Part shown: piece by piece, positions 45,647 through 54,060 of the stretch | Layout of the letters: each line of letters opens with the position of its first letter | Position numbering within the stretch: position 1 is the stretch's first letter | From: an uncultured Prevotellaceae bacterium | GTDB lineage: Bacteria > Bacteroidota > Bacteroidia > Bacteroidales > Bacteroidaceae | NCBI GenBank assembly: GCA_902786665.1 | Contig: CADADN010000003.1 | Coordinates: 124,001 to 188,000 of the forward strand | Reading direction: 5' to 3' | Length of the DNA: 64,000 nucleotides | Notes under the pieces: generated by a model | Database searches by the model: none | What the model was told of the DNA's origin: nothing | What the model saw: the letters and a program-made list of their open reading frames with translations, nothing else | Program-made: the position numbers and the translations under genes

Positions 45647-45713
45647 GGTCTGTGCCTATGGCTCTCCTTACGTTCGGCTACGCCTCACTCCTGGAGAGCC
45701 ATAGGCACAGACC
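45647..45713. repeat. 21-bp perfect inverted repeat
   Basis: Arms at 45647-45667 and 45693-45713 are exact reverse complements (GGTCTGTGCC at one outer edge, GGCACAGACC at the other) with a 25-base loop. No gene lies in it. It may be the remains of a transposon or a long structured RNA/DNA end. Confidence 0.85.
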
Positions 45714-45741
45714 GAAACAAGCCAAATAAACAATGGTTAGT

Positions 45742-45778
45742 GGTACACTTTTCGATTATTAGGGGGGGTACACTTTTC
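45742..45778. repeat. Twin 12-bp direct repeats, IS21-end-like
   Basis: GGTACACTTTTC occurs at 45742-45753 and 45767-45778, 25 bases apart. Paired short direct repeats of this sequence near an end resemble the multiple terminal repeats of IS21-family elements in Bacteroidetes (from memory). No transposase remains. Confidence 0.55.
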
Positions 45779-45894
45779 AGTTACAATCTACACATCTACA
45801 TTCACTTCGACAACAAAAATATTGACGACGCAAACAGGAAGGTGATTGATATGGTGGAAATGAAAGATGAAATATGAATTATAAGAAAATGCAT

Positions 45895-45948
45895 TTTTTA
45901 CTATAAATTTTTGTAGTAAAAATTTGTATAATAGTATTATTTTTACTA
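45895..45948. promoter_or_regulatory. Candidate HicB operator (TTTTTACTA palindromes)
   Basis: TTTTTACTA (45895-45903) and TAGTAAAAA (45914-45922) form a 9-bp palindrome with a 10-base spacer; a third TTTTTACTA lies at 45940-45948 and overlaps the -7 box. The palindrome abuts the -33 box, so a DNA-binding antitoxin could block both promoter elements. Confidence 0.65.
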
Positions 45949-45954
45949 CCTTTG
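45923..45954 (+). promoter_or_regulatory. Promoter of hicAB
   Basis: TTTG 45923-45926, 20 bases, TACCTTTG 45947-45954; exact consensus. Start of transcription expected near 45961, 22 bases before the hicA ATG at 45983. Confidence 0.8.
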
Positions 45955-45982
45955 CATAGTCAAGCAATAATACTTTGCAACA

Positions 45983-46180
45983 ATGAAAAGATACAAAGTG
46001 ATAGAGGTGATAAGGATGCTCGTTAAGGACGGATGGGTAGAGCAAAAGAGGAAATCCACCGACCACCGGCAGTTCAAGCATCCGACAAAGCCTGGCAAGG
46101 TGACAGTGAGAGGCCACGATAACGAAGTGTTAAGCCAATTTTTACTGAATAGCATTTGGAAACAGGCAGGGTGGAAATGA
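45983..46180 (+). CDS. hicA: HicA-family mRNA interferase toxin
   Basis: A 65-residue protein with the double-stranded-RNA-binding-like HicA fold: VIRMLVKDGWVEQKRKSTDHRQFKHPTKPGKVTVRGHDNEVLSQFLLNSIWKQAGW. The catalytic His is the H of TDHRQF (GSH in most members), so the usual G-S is replaced by T-D. HicA cleaves mRNA when free of HicB. It is 45 bases before hicB. Family call is from the W-x-x-x-R, H-x-F, KPG and KQAGW pattern. Confidence 0.85.
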   Translation: MKRYKVIEVIRMLVKDGWVEQKRKSTDHRQFKHPTKPGKVTVRGHDNEVLSQFLLNSIWKQAGWK

Positions 46181-46225
46181 CCACCCTAGCCTCAATAAAA
46201 TAGACAATACAACCTTCAACCTACA

Positions 46226-46645
46226 ATGAAAATGGAAAAAATTATAGTTAGCGTGCAATGGTGTGACAAGAACTTTGGTGCATCACTTAGCGAGAATGTA
46301 CCTGGAGCAGTGGTGCTCACCGCCGGCACATATGAGGAACTTCAGCGGGAGGTTCCAGAGACCCTGCGCTTCCATATAGAAGGTATGATCGAGGATGGCG
46401 ACGATGTCCCTCAGTGGTTGCGTGACGGGGAATATGAGATTGAATATAACCTTGTAGACGTTCCGACTCTACTTCATGTTTACGGACCGTTTGTCACGCT
46501 TGCCGCCATAAGCCGTGCAACCGGAATTAACCAACGACAGCTGTCTCATTACGCAAACGGAATCAAGCGACCGCGTGCGCAACAACGGCAGCGTATCGTG
46601 GACGGCCTTCACAAAATCGGGCGTGAATTACTCACCGTTGAATAG
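46226..46645 (+). CDS. hicB: HicB-family antitoxin with C-terminal HTH
   Basis: A 139-residue protein: N-terminal partly degraded RNase-H-like HicB domain (IIVSVQWCDKNFGASLSENVPGAVVLTAGTYEELQREVPETLRFHIEGM) and a C-terminal helix-turn-helix (LAAISRATGINQRQLSHYANGIKRPRAQQRQRI) that should bind DNA. It neutralises HicA and probably represses the operon through the nearby TTTTTACTA sites. Ends 36 bases before a run of no recognised gene. Confidence 0.87.
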   Translation: MKMEKIIVSVQWCDKNFGASLSENVPGAVVLTAGTYEELQREVPETLRFHIEGMIEDGDDVPQWLRDGEYEIEYNLVDVPTLLHVYGPFVTLAAISRATGINQRQLSHYANGIKRPRAQQRQRIVDGLHKIGRELLTVE

Positions 46646-46816
46646 TTTTATTGTTTGACGACATCGCTGTCAACGGCGTGCCGGGGCTGCAAGGCTCCGG
46701 TTTTTATGGTATAAACGCCCTGCTTACCTTTTTCTTGTGTAAGCTGTCTTATACCATACAATACAAAAAGCGGCCAGACTGCGTGGGCTAAAAGATTTGA
46801 AACCACCAAATAATAT

Positions 46817-46864
46817 GTGACCTATTTGTGACCTGTTCTCGTTTTTAGGTCACATTTGGGTCAC
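46817..46864. repeat. Four GTGACC repeats in inverted pairs near the right end
   Basis: GTGACCTATTTGTGACCT (46817-46834) faces AGGTCACATTTGGGTCAC (46847-46864) across a 12-base gap. The 46646-46816 and 46865-46968 flanks show no gene. Such arrays next to an attachment copy look like integrase arm-type sites or plasmid iterons. Confidence 0.65.
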
Positions 46865-46991
46865 AATAATGCCACATTATACCGCTATTTGCAATCCTAT
46901 GCAATCCCTTTATTGATGGGAGATTGCATAAATAAATGGATTCATTGAAATAATTTTCAATTATGTAACCCCAACGGAATCACCAAAACGT

Positions 46992-47045
46992 AAAGCGTTG
47001 TGAATCAATTAGCTATACTGATTGTTCACAACGCTTTTCTTTTAG
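46992..47045 (+). terminator. Original tRNA-Arg terminator candidate
   Basis: Thirteen-bp stem AAAGCGTTGTGAA (46992-47004) with TTCACAACGCTTT (47025-47037) plus an inner CAAT/ATTG pairing, then TTCTTTTAG. It also lies at the 3' end of the CE2 esterase gene on the other strand, so it may serve both. Confidence 0.8.
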
Positions 47046-47055
47046 TTTGATGTCC

Positions 47056-48126
47056 TCAATTCCATCTCATCAATGTGCGCAGGAAAGCTGTGAGCTCCTC
47101 GGCCATCAAGGCGTGGCGCTTCATGGAAGGGTGACCAACGGCACCCATGCCGAGCGAACCATCGTCGGGAGTGAAGTCCATGCGGTAGACTTGGGTGTCT
47201 CCACGACTTGCTGCATCGGCGATGGCGGCATCTTGTGCTTCCCTGATGTCTGTCAGACGCTTGGAAGTCGGGATGGCTCCGATGATATAGACAATCTTGG
47301 CATGGGGGTAGTAGCCGCGCAGGGTGTGTGTGAATGACTTGAATGCCTCAGTGAGCTTGCCTTTGTCATATTGTCCCAATGAAGTGTCGTTGCAACCAAG
47401 ATTGACACACACCACGTCGGGCTGGTAACGAGAGAAGTCCCACAATTCTCCCTTGGTTGCATAAAAGGTATGGGGAAAGACATTCGGCATGATCTCATCA
47501 GGGATTTTCCCACCATAATTGCGGTAGATGCCGATGCCGCTACGTGCGCACACTTGGCATTGTGCGTTAAGGGCGCGGGCGGTGCGGGCGGCATAGGTCT
47601 CATAGAAGTTTTGCTGGCTGAAAAGGAAACGTTTTTCACTTGCGCTGCCTTCTATGCCGAAACCGCAGGTGATGGAGTTGCCAATGAACTCGATCTTTCG
47701 TTCTGGCAATGTTGGACGTCTTCCCAGTTGGCATCCGTCATCAAGGTAAAGACCACGGAAAGTGGGTTTCTTGTGAAGCCCCTCGATGAGATAAGTGAGG
47801 GTGAGTCGGTGTTGCCCGTTTTCCAAACCTTTTGCCAGTACTGTGAGGGTTTGCCCTTTCCCTACAAGCACCTTGCGGGGGGAGAGGTCGTCTATCTCTA
47901 CCATGAAATAGCCGCAGTCGGCATTGGTTTCCATGGATGCAGAGGTACCGTTGAATACAGCGTGAATTTGGACGCCTGGGTAAGTCCATACTGCGGAACC
48001 AGGTTTGGTGTCCCAACTGATGCGGCCCACGTAAGCGAATCCCGCGTCGGTGGCGGCTATGAAGGTGGATGCATTGACGACAAGACTCGCCAATGTCAGC
48101 AGCAGTGTGAATGTCGCTTTTCTCAT
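47056..48126 (-). CDS. CE2-like SGNH acetyl-esterase
   Basis: A 356-residue secreted protein: signal peptide (1-19, ending VNAS), an N-terminal beta-sandwich (residues 25-130), then an SGNH hydrolase with block I FIGNSITCGFG (Ser nucleophile) and a C-terminal GHPSMKRH giving the His. The Asp that normally precedes this His is replaced by Val; CE2 enzymes often work with a Ser-His pair. Members deacetylate xylan or mannan. It closes an operon whose first genes acetylate (MBOAT), with only 5 bases between. Confidence 0.85.
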   Translation of the reverse strand: MRKATFTLLLTLASLVVNASTFIAATDAGFAYVGRISWDTKPGSAVWTYPGVQIHAVFNGTSASMETNADCGYFMVEIDDLSPRKVLVGKGQTLTVLAKGLENGQHRLTLTYLIEGLHKKPTFRGLYLDDGCQLGRRPTLPERKIEFIGNSITCGFGIEGSASEKRFLFSQQNFYETYAARTARALNAQCQVCARSGIGIYRNYGGKIPDEIMPNVFPHTFYATKGELWDFSRYQPDVVCVNLGCNDTSLGQYDKGKLTEAFKSFTHTLRGYYPHAKIVYIIGAIPTSKRLTDIREAQDAAIADAASRGDTQVYRMDFTPDDGSLGMGAVGHPSMKRHALMAEELTAFLRTLMRWN

Positions 48127-48131
48127 TTGTG

Positions 48132-49592
48132 TTAGAATTGTGCGTAAATGAAGGGTTGGATGTCGTTAAGGCGGAAATTGATGACCAGTTGCAACACAAT
48201 GAAAAGGAGAATGACTTTCAAGGTGATGGGCGAGTCGATGAACCTTTGCTTCAAACGCTCGGTATGGCGTTCACGGATGGCATGCAACCCCATGCCTAAC
48301 GCTACGAATACCACCCATGCTGTACGGGTCTCGACAAAGGGAACAAGGTAGGCCCAACTGAAGTCGGTGAAAACCTTCTTGATGATTTCGAAGGCGGTAT
48401 GCAGGTTGGGAGAACGGAAAAACACCCAAGTGAACATCACGTAGCTATAAGTGATGGCCCAGGCGACAAACTTCACATACCACGTGTTCTCTATTTTGTC
48501 AAGCCATTGACGGCAGAATTTGTGAACCACCAACCCTATGCCATGAAGAACACCCCAGAAGAAGAACATCCATGACGCACCGTGCCACAAACCGGCAACC
48601 ACCATCGAGATGAAATTGTTGAAATAAGTACGGAGCTTGCCTTTGCGGTTACCACCAAGAGGAATGTAGAGATAGTCGCGAAACCAAGTGGATAGGGAGA
48701 TATGCCATCGATGCCAAAACTCCTGGAGGTTGAGCGACTGGTAGGGATAGCGGAAATTCTCTTTCAGCTCATAACCCATCAACATGGCTATGCCGATGCT
48801 GATGTCGCTATAACCTGAGAAGTCGCAGAAAATCTGCAAGGAGTAGCCCATTACGCCCATGAGATTCTCAAAACCGGAATAAGCTGTGGGGTCGTCGAAT
48901 ATCCAGTTGTTGTATTGAGCGATGTAGTCGGCTATGAGGGCCTTTTTCACCAAACCCACCATGATGAGCCAAAGACCGGTGTACACCTGGGTGTCGGTGA
49001 TATGGTAGCGATGCTTCAGCTGTGGGATAAGGGTCTCGGCACGAGTGATGGGACCTGCCATCAACAGCGGGAAGAACGTCAGGTAGAAGGCGTATTCCAG
49101 CAGGCTGGTTTCCAAAGTGAAACGTTTCTTGTATACATCCACCGTGTAGCTGATGGCTTGAAACGTATAGAATGAGATGCCTACGGGGAGGATGATTGAG
49201 AGGGGGGAGAAGTTGCTTGAAGTGAGGTCACGCAGGATCTCGATGAAAAAGTTCGTGTATTTATAGTAGAATAGGGGAAGTAGGTCGACCACCACGATGA
49301 ACCACATCCACTTAAGGCGCTCCTTTCCCTCTTTCTTGTTCATCAGTCGTGTCAGATAGTAGGACGCCAGTACGGTGGCGGGAAGAAGGAGCATCAGGAT
49401 GCCGTTGGCCTTGTAGGCGAAAAACAAACTGAATGCCAGCACATAACACATCATCGTCACTTTCGAAGAGTGACGAATGAGGATGTAGATGCCAAAAAAG
49501 ATGATGAAGGTCACCGCAAACGATATCGACACGAGAGACCACGTGTTGTCGGGAGCGGAGAGATATTGGTGAAGGTAATCGCTGAGCGGCAT
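48132..49592 (-). CDS. MBOAT-family O-acyltransferase
   Basis: A 486-residue membrane protein with about ten hydrophobic helices. The MBOAT signature HRWHISLSTWFRDYLYIPLGGNRKG and a later GLWHGASWMF give the active His. It is AlgI/PatA-like and should move an acyl group across the membrane to a surface glycan. It lies between the SGNH protein (36 bases) and the CE2-like esterase. Confidence 0.92.
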   Translation of the reverse strand: MPLSDYLHQYLSAPDNTWSLVSISFAVTFIIFFGIYILIRHSSKVTMMCYVLAFSLFFAYKANGILMLLLPATVLASYYLTRLMNKKEGKERLKWMWFIVVVDLLPLFYYKYTNFFIEILRDLTSSNFSPLSIILPVGISFYTFQAISYTVDVYKKRFTLETSLLEYAFYLTFFPLLMAGPITRAETLIPQLKHRYHITDTQVYTGLWLIMVGLVKKALIADYIAQYNNWIFDDPTAYSGFENLMGVMGYSLQIFCDFSGYSDISIGIAMLMGYELKENFRYPYQSLNLQEFWHRWHISLSTWFRDYLYIPLGGNRKGKLRTYFNNFISMVVAGLWHGASWMFFFWGVLHGIGLVVHKFCRQWLDKIENTWYVKFVAWAITYSYVMFTWVFFRSPNLHTAFEIIKKVFTDFSWAYLVPFVETRTAWVVFVALGMGLHAIRERHTERLKQRFIDSPITLKVILLFIVLQLVINFRLNDIQPFIYAQF

Positions 49593-49627
49593 GATGGAAA
49601 TAAGGACATGAAAAGTGGCGGATGCCG

Positions 49628-50419
49628 TTACGACTTCTTCGAGGGGGTGTTGAGGGTGGGAGCTTTTTCCTTAACCCTGAACACCTCGAGGTGTTCGATG
49701 GGCCAGGACTGCTTGCCTTCAGGTTTGTTTAAAACCACAGGGTGGATGCAAGAATCGCTGGTCATCCATTCTGCTACCTCGTCCATCCAGATGCGGGCAC
49801 CTTTCGACGTAGGATGAAGATGGTCCTTCGCACGCTCCATCTCTATCGTTTGGGAGTTGAAATAGCGCTTCTTGCCGAACACTTTAGCTATCTCGTCATT
49901 CAAACCGTTGTCTGGTTTGGTGTTTGGAGGGCCGATGAATATGCAAGGAAGGTCGCCGGCTTTCGACAACATACGCGTCAAGTTCTCATTCAACAGCTGC
50001 ATGTTCTTCGTATGTAATTCGTTGCTGCCCACGCAGAAAATCACATAAGTCGGACGTACCTCATTGAGGTAATAGTCCAACGTGCCACCGCTCCAGGCAA
50101 CAGTGGTACTGCCATGCCATGTCACGGCATACATCGTGTCGCCACTTTGTTTGCAGTAATCATAGAAACGGTAAGCAAGAGGCTCTACCATGGAGTCGCC
50201 GATGAAAAGGAAACGTTGGGATGTAGAGTCGGGTACAACCACTTCCTCTTCAACAACGGTAAGCGTGGTGGAGTCCGTGGTTTCGGGATGGAAAACGTCG
50301 AGATTGATTTTCTTGAGCATCTGTTTCGCAAAAGTAACACCATAAGGTGAACTGGCGTAAATAAACAATGCGGAAAACGTTACAAATATGATTAGAAATA
50401 CCTTGAATTGCGAATTCAT
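49628..50419 (-). CDS. SGNH/GDSL-like partner protein of MBOAT
   Basis: A 263-residue protein with an N-terminal hydrophobic helix (FLIIFVTFSALFIYASS) that is a signal or anchor, then SGNH blocks: RFLFIGDSMVEPL (Ser nucleophile), the block III-like GSNELHT, and DHLHPTSKG with the Asp-His dyad. Such proteins act as acetyl donors or acceptors with MBOAT partners (like PatB/AlgX). A full promoter precedes it. Confidence 0.88.
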   Translation of the reverse strand: MNSQFKVFLIIFVTFSALFIYASSPYGVTFAKQMLKKINLDVFHPETTDSTTLTVVEEEVVVPDSTSQRFLFIGDSMVEPLAYRFYDYCKQSGDTMYAVTWHGSTTVAWSGGTLDYYLNEVRPTYVIFCVGSNELHTKNMQLLNENLTRMLSKAGDLPCIFIGPPNTKPDNGLNDEIAKVFGKKRYFNSQTIEMERAKDHLHPTSKGARIWMDEVAEWMTSDSCIHPVVLNKPEGKQSWPIEHLEVFRVKEKAPTLNTPSKKS

Positions 50420-50465
50420 GTCGTTGATTTTGGATAAGAATTAGCGTCCTCTTTAAATCAGACTG

Positions 50466-50497
50466 CAAAATTACACTTTTCTTATGGATTGGGCAAA
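50466..50497 (-). promoter_or_regulatory. Promoter of the SGNH-MBOAT-CE2 operon
   Basis: Minus strand TTTG (plus CAAA 50494-50497), 20 bases, TAATTTTG (plus CAAAATTA 50466-50473). Exact consensus, 47 bases before the ATG at 50419. Confidence 0.8.
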
Positions 50498-50542
50498 TAA
50501 TCAACCTCTTTTTCTTAAATGAAAATTATTTTTGGATTTTAT

Positions 50543-50573
50543 TTTGTTTTGACGTAGCTTTGGAGTATCTTTG
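50543..50573 (+). promoter_or_regulatory. Promoter of pepD
   Basis: TTTG 50543-50546, 19 bases, TATCTTTG 50566-50573. The ATG at 50615 follows after about 35 bases of leader; the in-frame TTG at 50582 would lie too close to the transcript start. Confidence 0.8.
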
Positions 50574-50614
50574 TATGCTTTTTGTATCACCTAATTATAT
50601 TTGATATTACCAAG

Positions 50615-52069
50615 ATGGACAACCTGAACAATGTGCACTGCCCACCCGTGGATGCCGTGATGAGTATTTTCAAGCAACTCAATGGCATTCCACGACCATC
50701 TCATCATGAAGAGAAGGTGGCCGACTTCTTATGCCAATATGCACAAGGGCTGGGACTTGAGTACAAACGCGACAAGCAAAACTGTGTAGTCATCAGGAAA
50801 CCCGCCTCTGAAGGGCATGAAGATGCTGAGCCGGTTGTGGTGCTCAATCATATGGATATGGTGTGCGTAGGTATGGACAACCCACTTGAAGACACTGTGA
50901 AACAAAAGGTGGAAGGCGACTGGATGATAGCAGATGGCACCTCGCTCGGGGCAGACAATGGCATCGGGTTGTCTATGGCGTTGGCCATGCTCGCTGATGA
51001 TGACATCGTCCATGGACCGATAGAAGTGATGACCACTACCAATGAGGAGGATGGAATGTCGGGAGCTGAGGCTCTCGCACCTGATTTCATCAAAGGACGA
51101 AAGGTGGTGAACTTGGACTCTGAGGACTACGACACCATCACCACGGGGGCGGCGGGGGCCTTGCTGCAGCAACACAGGATGCCGGCACCTCTCGTGGAAG
51201 CACCACAAGGAAAAAGAAGGTGGTATAAAATCACCATCACCGGTGGAAAGGGTGGACATTCAGGAGTTGACATCGCAAAGGGGAGGGCTAGCGCCGTCAC
51301 CATGGCATGGGCAATACTGGCGGCCATCTACAACGAGTATGACATCGAGTTGGCATACATTGATATCGGAGAGGCTAATGCGTCGATAGCATCGAAAGCG
51401 GTGGTGGTCATCACCGTGCCATCGGGAGAGCCTGCTGAATTCGTCAAGGCGCAGGAAGAAAGTTTCAACCAATGGGTCGCGGAAGAATATCGGGACACAG
51501 ACAAGGACGTCAGATGCTCGATTGAGAAGGTAAAACCGATGCAAAAAGTCATCCAACACGACGCTTTCCACCAAATGATGCTTTGCTTGGAAAAACTGCC
51601 ACAGGGAGTGGTGAAAATGAGTGAGACCATGGAGGGCACGCCTGAAACATCCAATAATGTGGGAAGAGTCTACCACGACGGAGAAGCCTTGGTCGTCACC
51701 ACACACACCAGAAGTTTCATTAACAATGTCATGGAGTCGGTGGCTGCAGAAATAGCTGATGTGATGGCTGAAAGCGGAGCAGTGTCGCAAACATTGATGA
51801 AGGCACCGGCATGGAAGGAGGATGCAGGGTCGCCGTTCATCAAACTCACTTCCGACGTGTTCAACGATGTGCTGGGATGGAGGCCAAGGATGGTTGCCAT
51901 GCATTTCGTCCTTGAGGCTGGATATCTCGTGCAGAAATTCCCTGGATTGCAAATCGCAAGCATCGGACCTCGAATCCTGGAGCCACACTCCACATCTGAA
52001 AGGGTGCAAATAAGCACCATCGAAGATATCTGGAAGGTTTTCATCAACCTGCTTGCCAGAATGGCTTGA
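50615..52069 (+). CDS. pepD: Cytosolic aminoacyl-histidine dipeptidase
   Basis: A 484-residue M20 metallopeptidase. Metal/catalytic signatures: NHMDMVCVG (His-x-Asp), TEEDGMSGAEAL-type loop written here as TNEEDGMSGAEAL (Glu-Glu), VNLDSEDYDTI (Asp). It cleaves Xaa-His dipeptides such as carnosine. It is followed by the AAA-CYTH gene (32 bases) and probably forms an operon with it and truA. Confidence 0.93.
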   Translation: MDNLNNVHCPPVDAVMSIFKQLNGIPRPSHHEEKVADFLCQYAQGLGLEYKRDKQNCVVIRKPASEGHEDAEPVVVLNHMDMVCVGMDNPLEDTVKQKVEGDWMIADGTSLGADNGIGLSMALAMLADDDIVHGPIEVMTTTNEEDGMSGAEALAPDFIKGRKVVNLDSEDYDTITTGAAGALLQQHRMPAPLVEAPQGKRRWYKITITGGKGGHSGVDIAKGRASAVTMAWAILAAIYNEYDIELAYIDIGEANASIASKAVVVITVPSGEPAEFVKAQEESFNQWVAEEYRDTDKDVRCSIEKVKPMQKVIQHDAFHQMMLCLEKLPQGVVKMSETMEGTPETSNNVGRVYHDGEALVVTTHTRSFINNVMESVAAEIADVMAESGAVSQTLMKAPAWKEDAGSPFIKLTSDVFNDVLGWRPRMVAMHFVLEAGYLVQKFPGLQIASIGPRILEPHSTSERVQISTIEDIWKVFINLLARMA

Positions 52070-52101
52070 TCTTATTATTCCCATATATTCATTTTTCCAT
52101 C

Positions 52102-53205
52102 ATGAGCAAAGACATCAAGAAAATCGTCCTCACAGGAGGACCTTGCGCCGGAAAGACCACGGCACTCGTCAAAGTAATAGAACATTTCTCCAGCATTGGA
52201 TACAAGGTGTTCACCATCCCGGAGGTGCCCACGCTCTTCAGTCAGGCGGGAATGAACTATCTCACCGACAACAAGGAACTGTTCTACCAAGGGGAAAAGG
52301 CCACGCTCGAGGTGCAAATCGCCTTGGAAGACAAATTCATGAGAATGGCGGAGGAATGCACGCAGCCCACCATCGTCGTTTGCGACAGGGGGGCCATGGA
52401 CATCTCGGCATACATGGCTCCGGAATTGTGGGAGAAAATGACAAAGGAATTGGGGACTTCTACTATGGAGTTGAGAGACAAGCGATACGACGCAGTGCTA
52501 CACCTCGTGTCGGCGGCTGACGGTGCTGAGGAGTTCTATACCACTGCAACAAATGCACAGAGATATGAAAAGAGTGATGAGGAAGGGCTACGCCAGGCAA
52601 GGTTGCTCGACAAGAAGGTCATCAACGCTTGGACTGGACATTCGCATCTCAGGGTCATCAACAACCATGAGGATTTTGAGAAAAAACTCAATAGGGTGCT
52701 TAAGGAGATTTCCTTCGTCCTCGGATTGCCACAGCCCATCGAGGAAGAGCGCAAATACATCGTCGAGTTGACCGGAGAACTACCCGAATGCATCGTGAGC
52801 GAAATCACACAAACCTATCTGGTGGCCGAGCCTGGATGTGAGGTGAGACTCCGTAGAAGAGGATGGGAAGGTAAGTTCGTCAACGTTCATACCGCAAAGA
52901 CGCCTCTGTCAGACACCGAATATGTGCAGACAGAAAGACAAATCAGCAACAATCTATACACTTCACTCTTGCAGCAGGCCGACCCTTACAGGCATACCAT
53001 CCAGAAAACAAGAAAAAGCTTCATTTGGAAAGGCCAATATTTCGAACTGGACCTCTTTTCAAAACCTGTTGACGGGCTGATGATACTTGAGACAAAGGGG
53101 GTGGCTTCCGACGAGTCGGTGAAATTCCCGCCATTCATCAGAGTCATTGAGGATATCACTGGCAACAAGAAATACTACAACTACAACATCGCATTGAGAA
53201 AATAG
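52102..53205 (+). CDS. AAA_28 NTPase fused to a CYTH-like domain
   Basis: A 367-residue protein. Residues 1-190 form a P-loop kinase-like domain with Walker A GGPCAGKTT (12-20) and FTIPEVPTLFS; residues 205-367 begin EEERKYIVEL, the ExExK pattern of the CYTH/triphosphate-tunnel fold, with charged strands (CEVRLRRRGWEG, ERQISNNLY, KTRKSFIWKGQYFELD). Eukaryotic TRPL translocation defect protein 14-like proteins have the same order. Substrate unknown; a nucleotide or polyphosphate is likely. The ATG at 52102 is chosen over 52066. Confidence 0.82.
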   Translation: MSKDIKKIVLTGGPCAGKTTALVKVIEHFSSIGYKVFTIPEVPTLFSQAGMNYLTDNKELFYQGEKATLEVQIALEDKFMRMAEECTQPTIVVCDRGAMDISAYMAPELWEKMTKELGTSTMELRDKRYDAVLHLVSAADGAEEFYTTATNAQRYEKSDEEGLRQARLLDKKVINAWTGHSHLRVINNHEDFEKKLNRVLKEISFVLGLPQPIEEERKYIVELTGELPECIVSEITQTYLVAEPGCEVRLRRRGWEGKFVNVHTAKTPLSDTEYVQTERQISNNLYTSLLQQADPYRHTIQKTRKSFIWKGQYFELDLFSKPVDGLMILETKGVASDESVKFPPFIRVIEDITGNKKYYNYNIALRK

Positions 53206-53211
53206 GGCATT

Positions 53212-53955
53212 GTGGGAAGGTTCTTCATCACATTCGCATACGACGGTACAAGGTACCACGGGTGGCAAATCCAACCAAATGGAATTTCAGTACAGGCTGA
53301 GATGCAAAACGCCTTGGCTACCCTGCTGAGGCAACCCGTGGAGGTGGTGGCGGCAGGACGAACAGATGCAGGAGTCCATGCGTGCAAGATGGTCGCGCAT
53401 TTCGACACCGATGCTACTTTTCAAACCTCGCAACTCGCATACCAACTCAACCGGTTGTTGCCGAGGGACATTGCAGTAGACCATCTCAAGGAGGTGCCTG
53501 GTGAATTGCATGCCAGGTTCAGTGCTCTCTCGCGCACCTATCATTATTTCATACATACCAGGAAGGACCCTTTCGTCGACCAATTCTCATGCTTGCTGCG
53601 ATACAAACTCGATTTCCCACTAATGAACGAAGCGGGAAGAATCCTCGCTTCTTACGACGACTTCGGGGCCTTTTGCAAAACTCACACCGACGTGAAAACT
53701 ACCATTTGCCATGTGAAAGAGGCAAGATGGGAGCAAATGTCTTCACATCATTACAGGTTCACCATCACAGCCAATCGCTTCCTTAGAAACATGGTTAGAG
53801 CCGTTGTCGGGACAATGGTCGATGTGGGAAGGGGAAAATTGTCATTGGAAGACTTAAGAGGCATCATTGAGAGCAAAAACCGTTGCAGAGCGGGAGAGAG
53901 CATGCCGGCTAAGGCGCTCTTCCTTGCCGATGTGACTTATCCAGAGGAGGTCTGA
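53212..53955 (+). CDS. truA: tRNA pseudouridine synthase TruA, GTG start
   Basis: A 247-residue TruA. Catalytic Asp52 lies in GRTDAGVHA; YHYFIHTRKDPF and NRFLRNMVRAVVGTMVDVG are typical. It modifies U38-40 in tRNA. The frame starts at GTG 53212 (MGRFFITFAYDGT), six bases after the AAA-CYTH stop; no ATG is available at the family N-terminus. Confidence 0.95.
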   Translation: MGRFFITFAYDGTRYHGWQIQPNGISVQAEMQNALATLLRQPVEVVAAGRTDAGVHACKMVAHFDTDATFQTSQLAYQLNRLLPRDIAVDHLKEVPGELHARFSALSRTYHYFIHTRKDPFVDQFSCLLRYKLDFPLMNEAGRILASYDDFGAFCKTHTDVKTTICHVKEARWEQMSSHHYRFTITANRFLRNMVRAVVGTMVDVGRGKLSLEDLRGIIESKNRCRAGESMPAKALFLADVTYPEEV

Positions 53956-54060
53956 GAGGGTGGAAAATTCAAAAAACAAAAAAACAAATCAATATACATA
54001 AAATATAAATAAAGATTAAACTTTTCCACATTGCATTCGTCAAAAGAAAAAACAAAAGCA

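Larger units (their letters stand above)
45315..46983. mobile_element. Remnant of a tRNA-Arg-integrated element carrying hicAB
   Basis: The 15-bp CCCCAACGGAATCAC at the tRNA 3' end (45315-45329, attL-like) returns at 46969-46983 (attR-like), and the 1.65 kb between holds hicA, hicB, IS-like debris and clustered GTGACC repeats but no integrase. A strong terminator that would normally close the tRNA transcript (46992-47037) lies just beyond the far copy, which fits insertion between the tRNA and its original terminator. This is inference from structure. Confidence 0.75.

Noticed and set aside
45614..45877. 87-codon plus-strand frame across the inverted repeat
   Set aside because: It runs through both repeat arms and IS-like repeats; composition is not protein-like.
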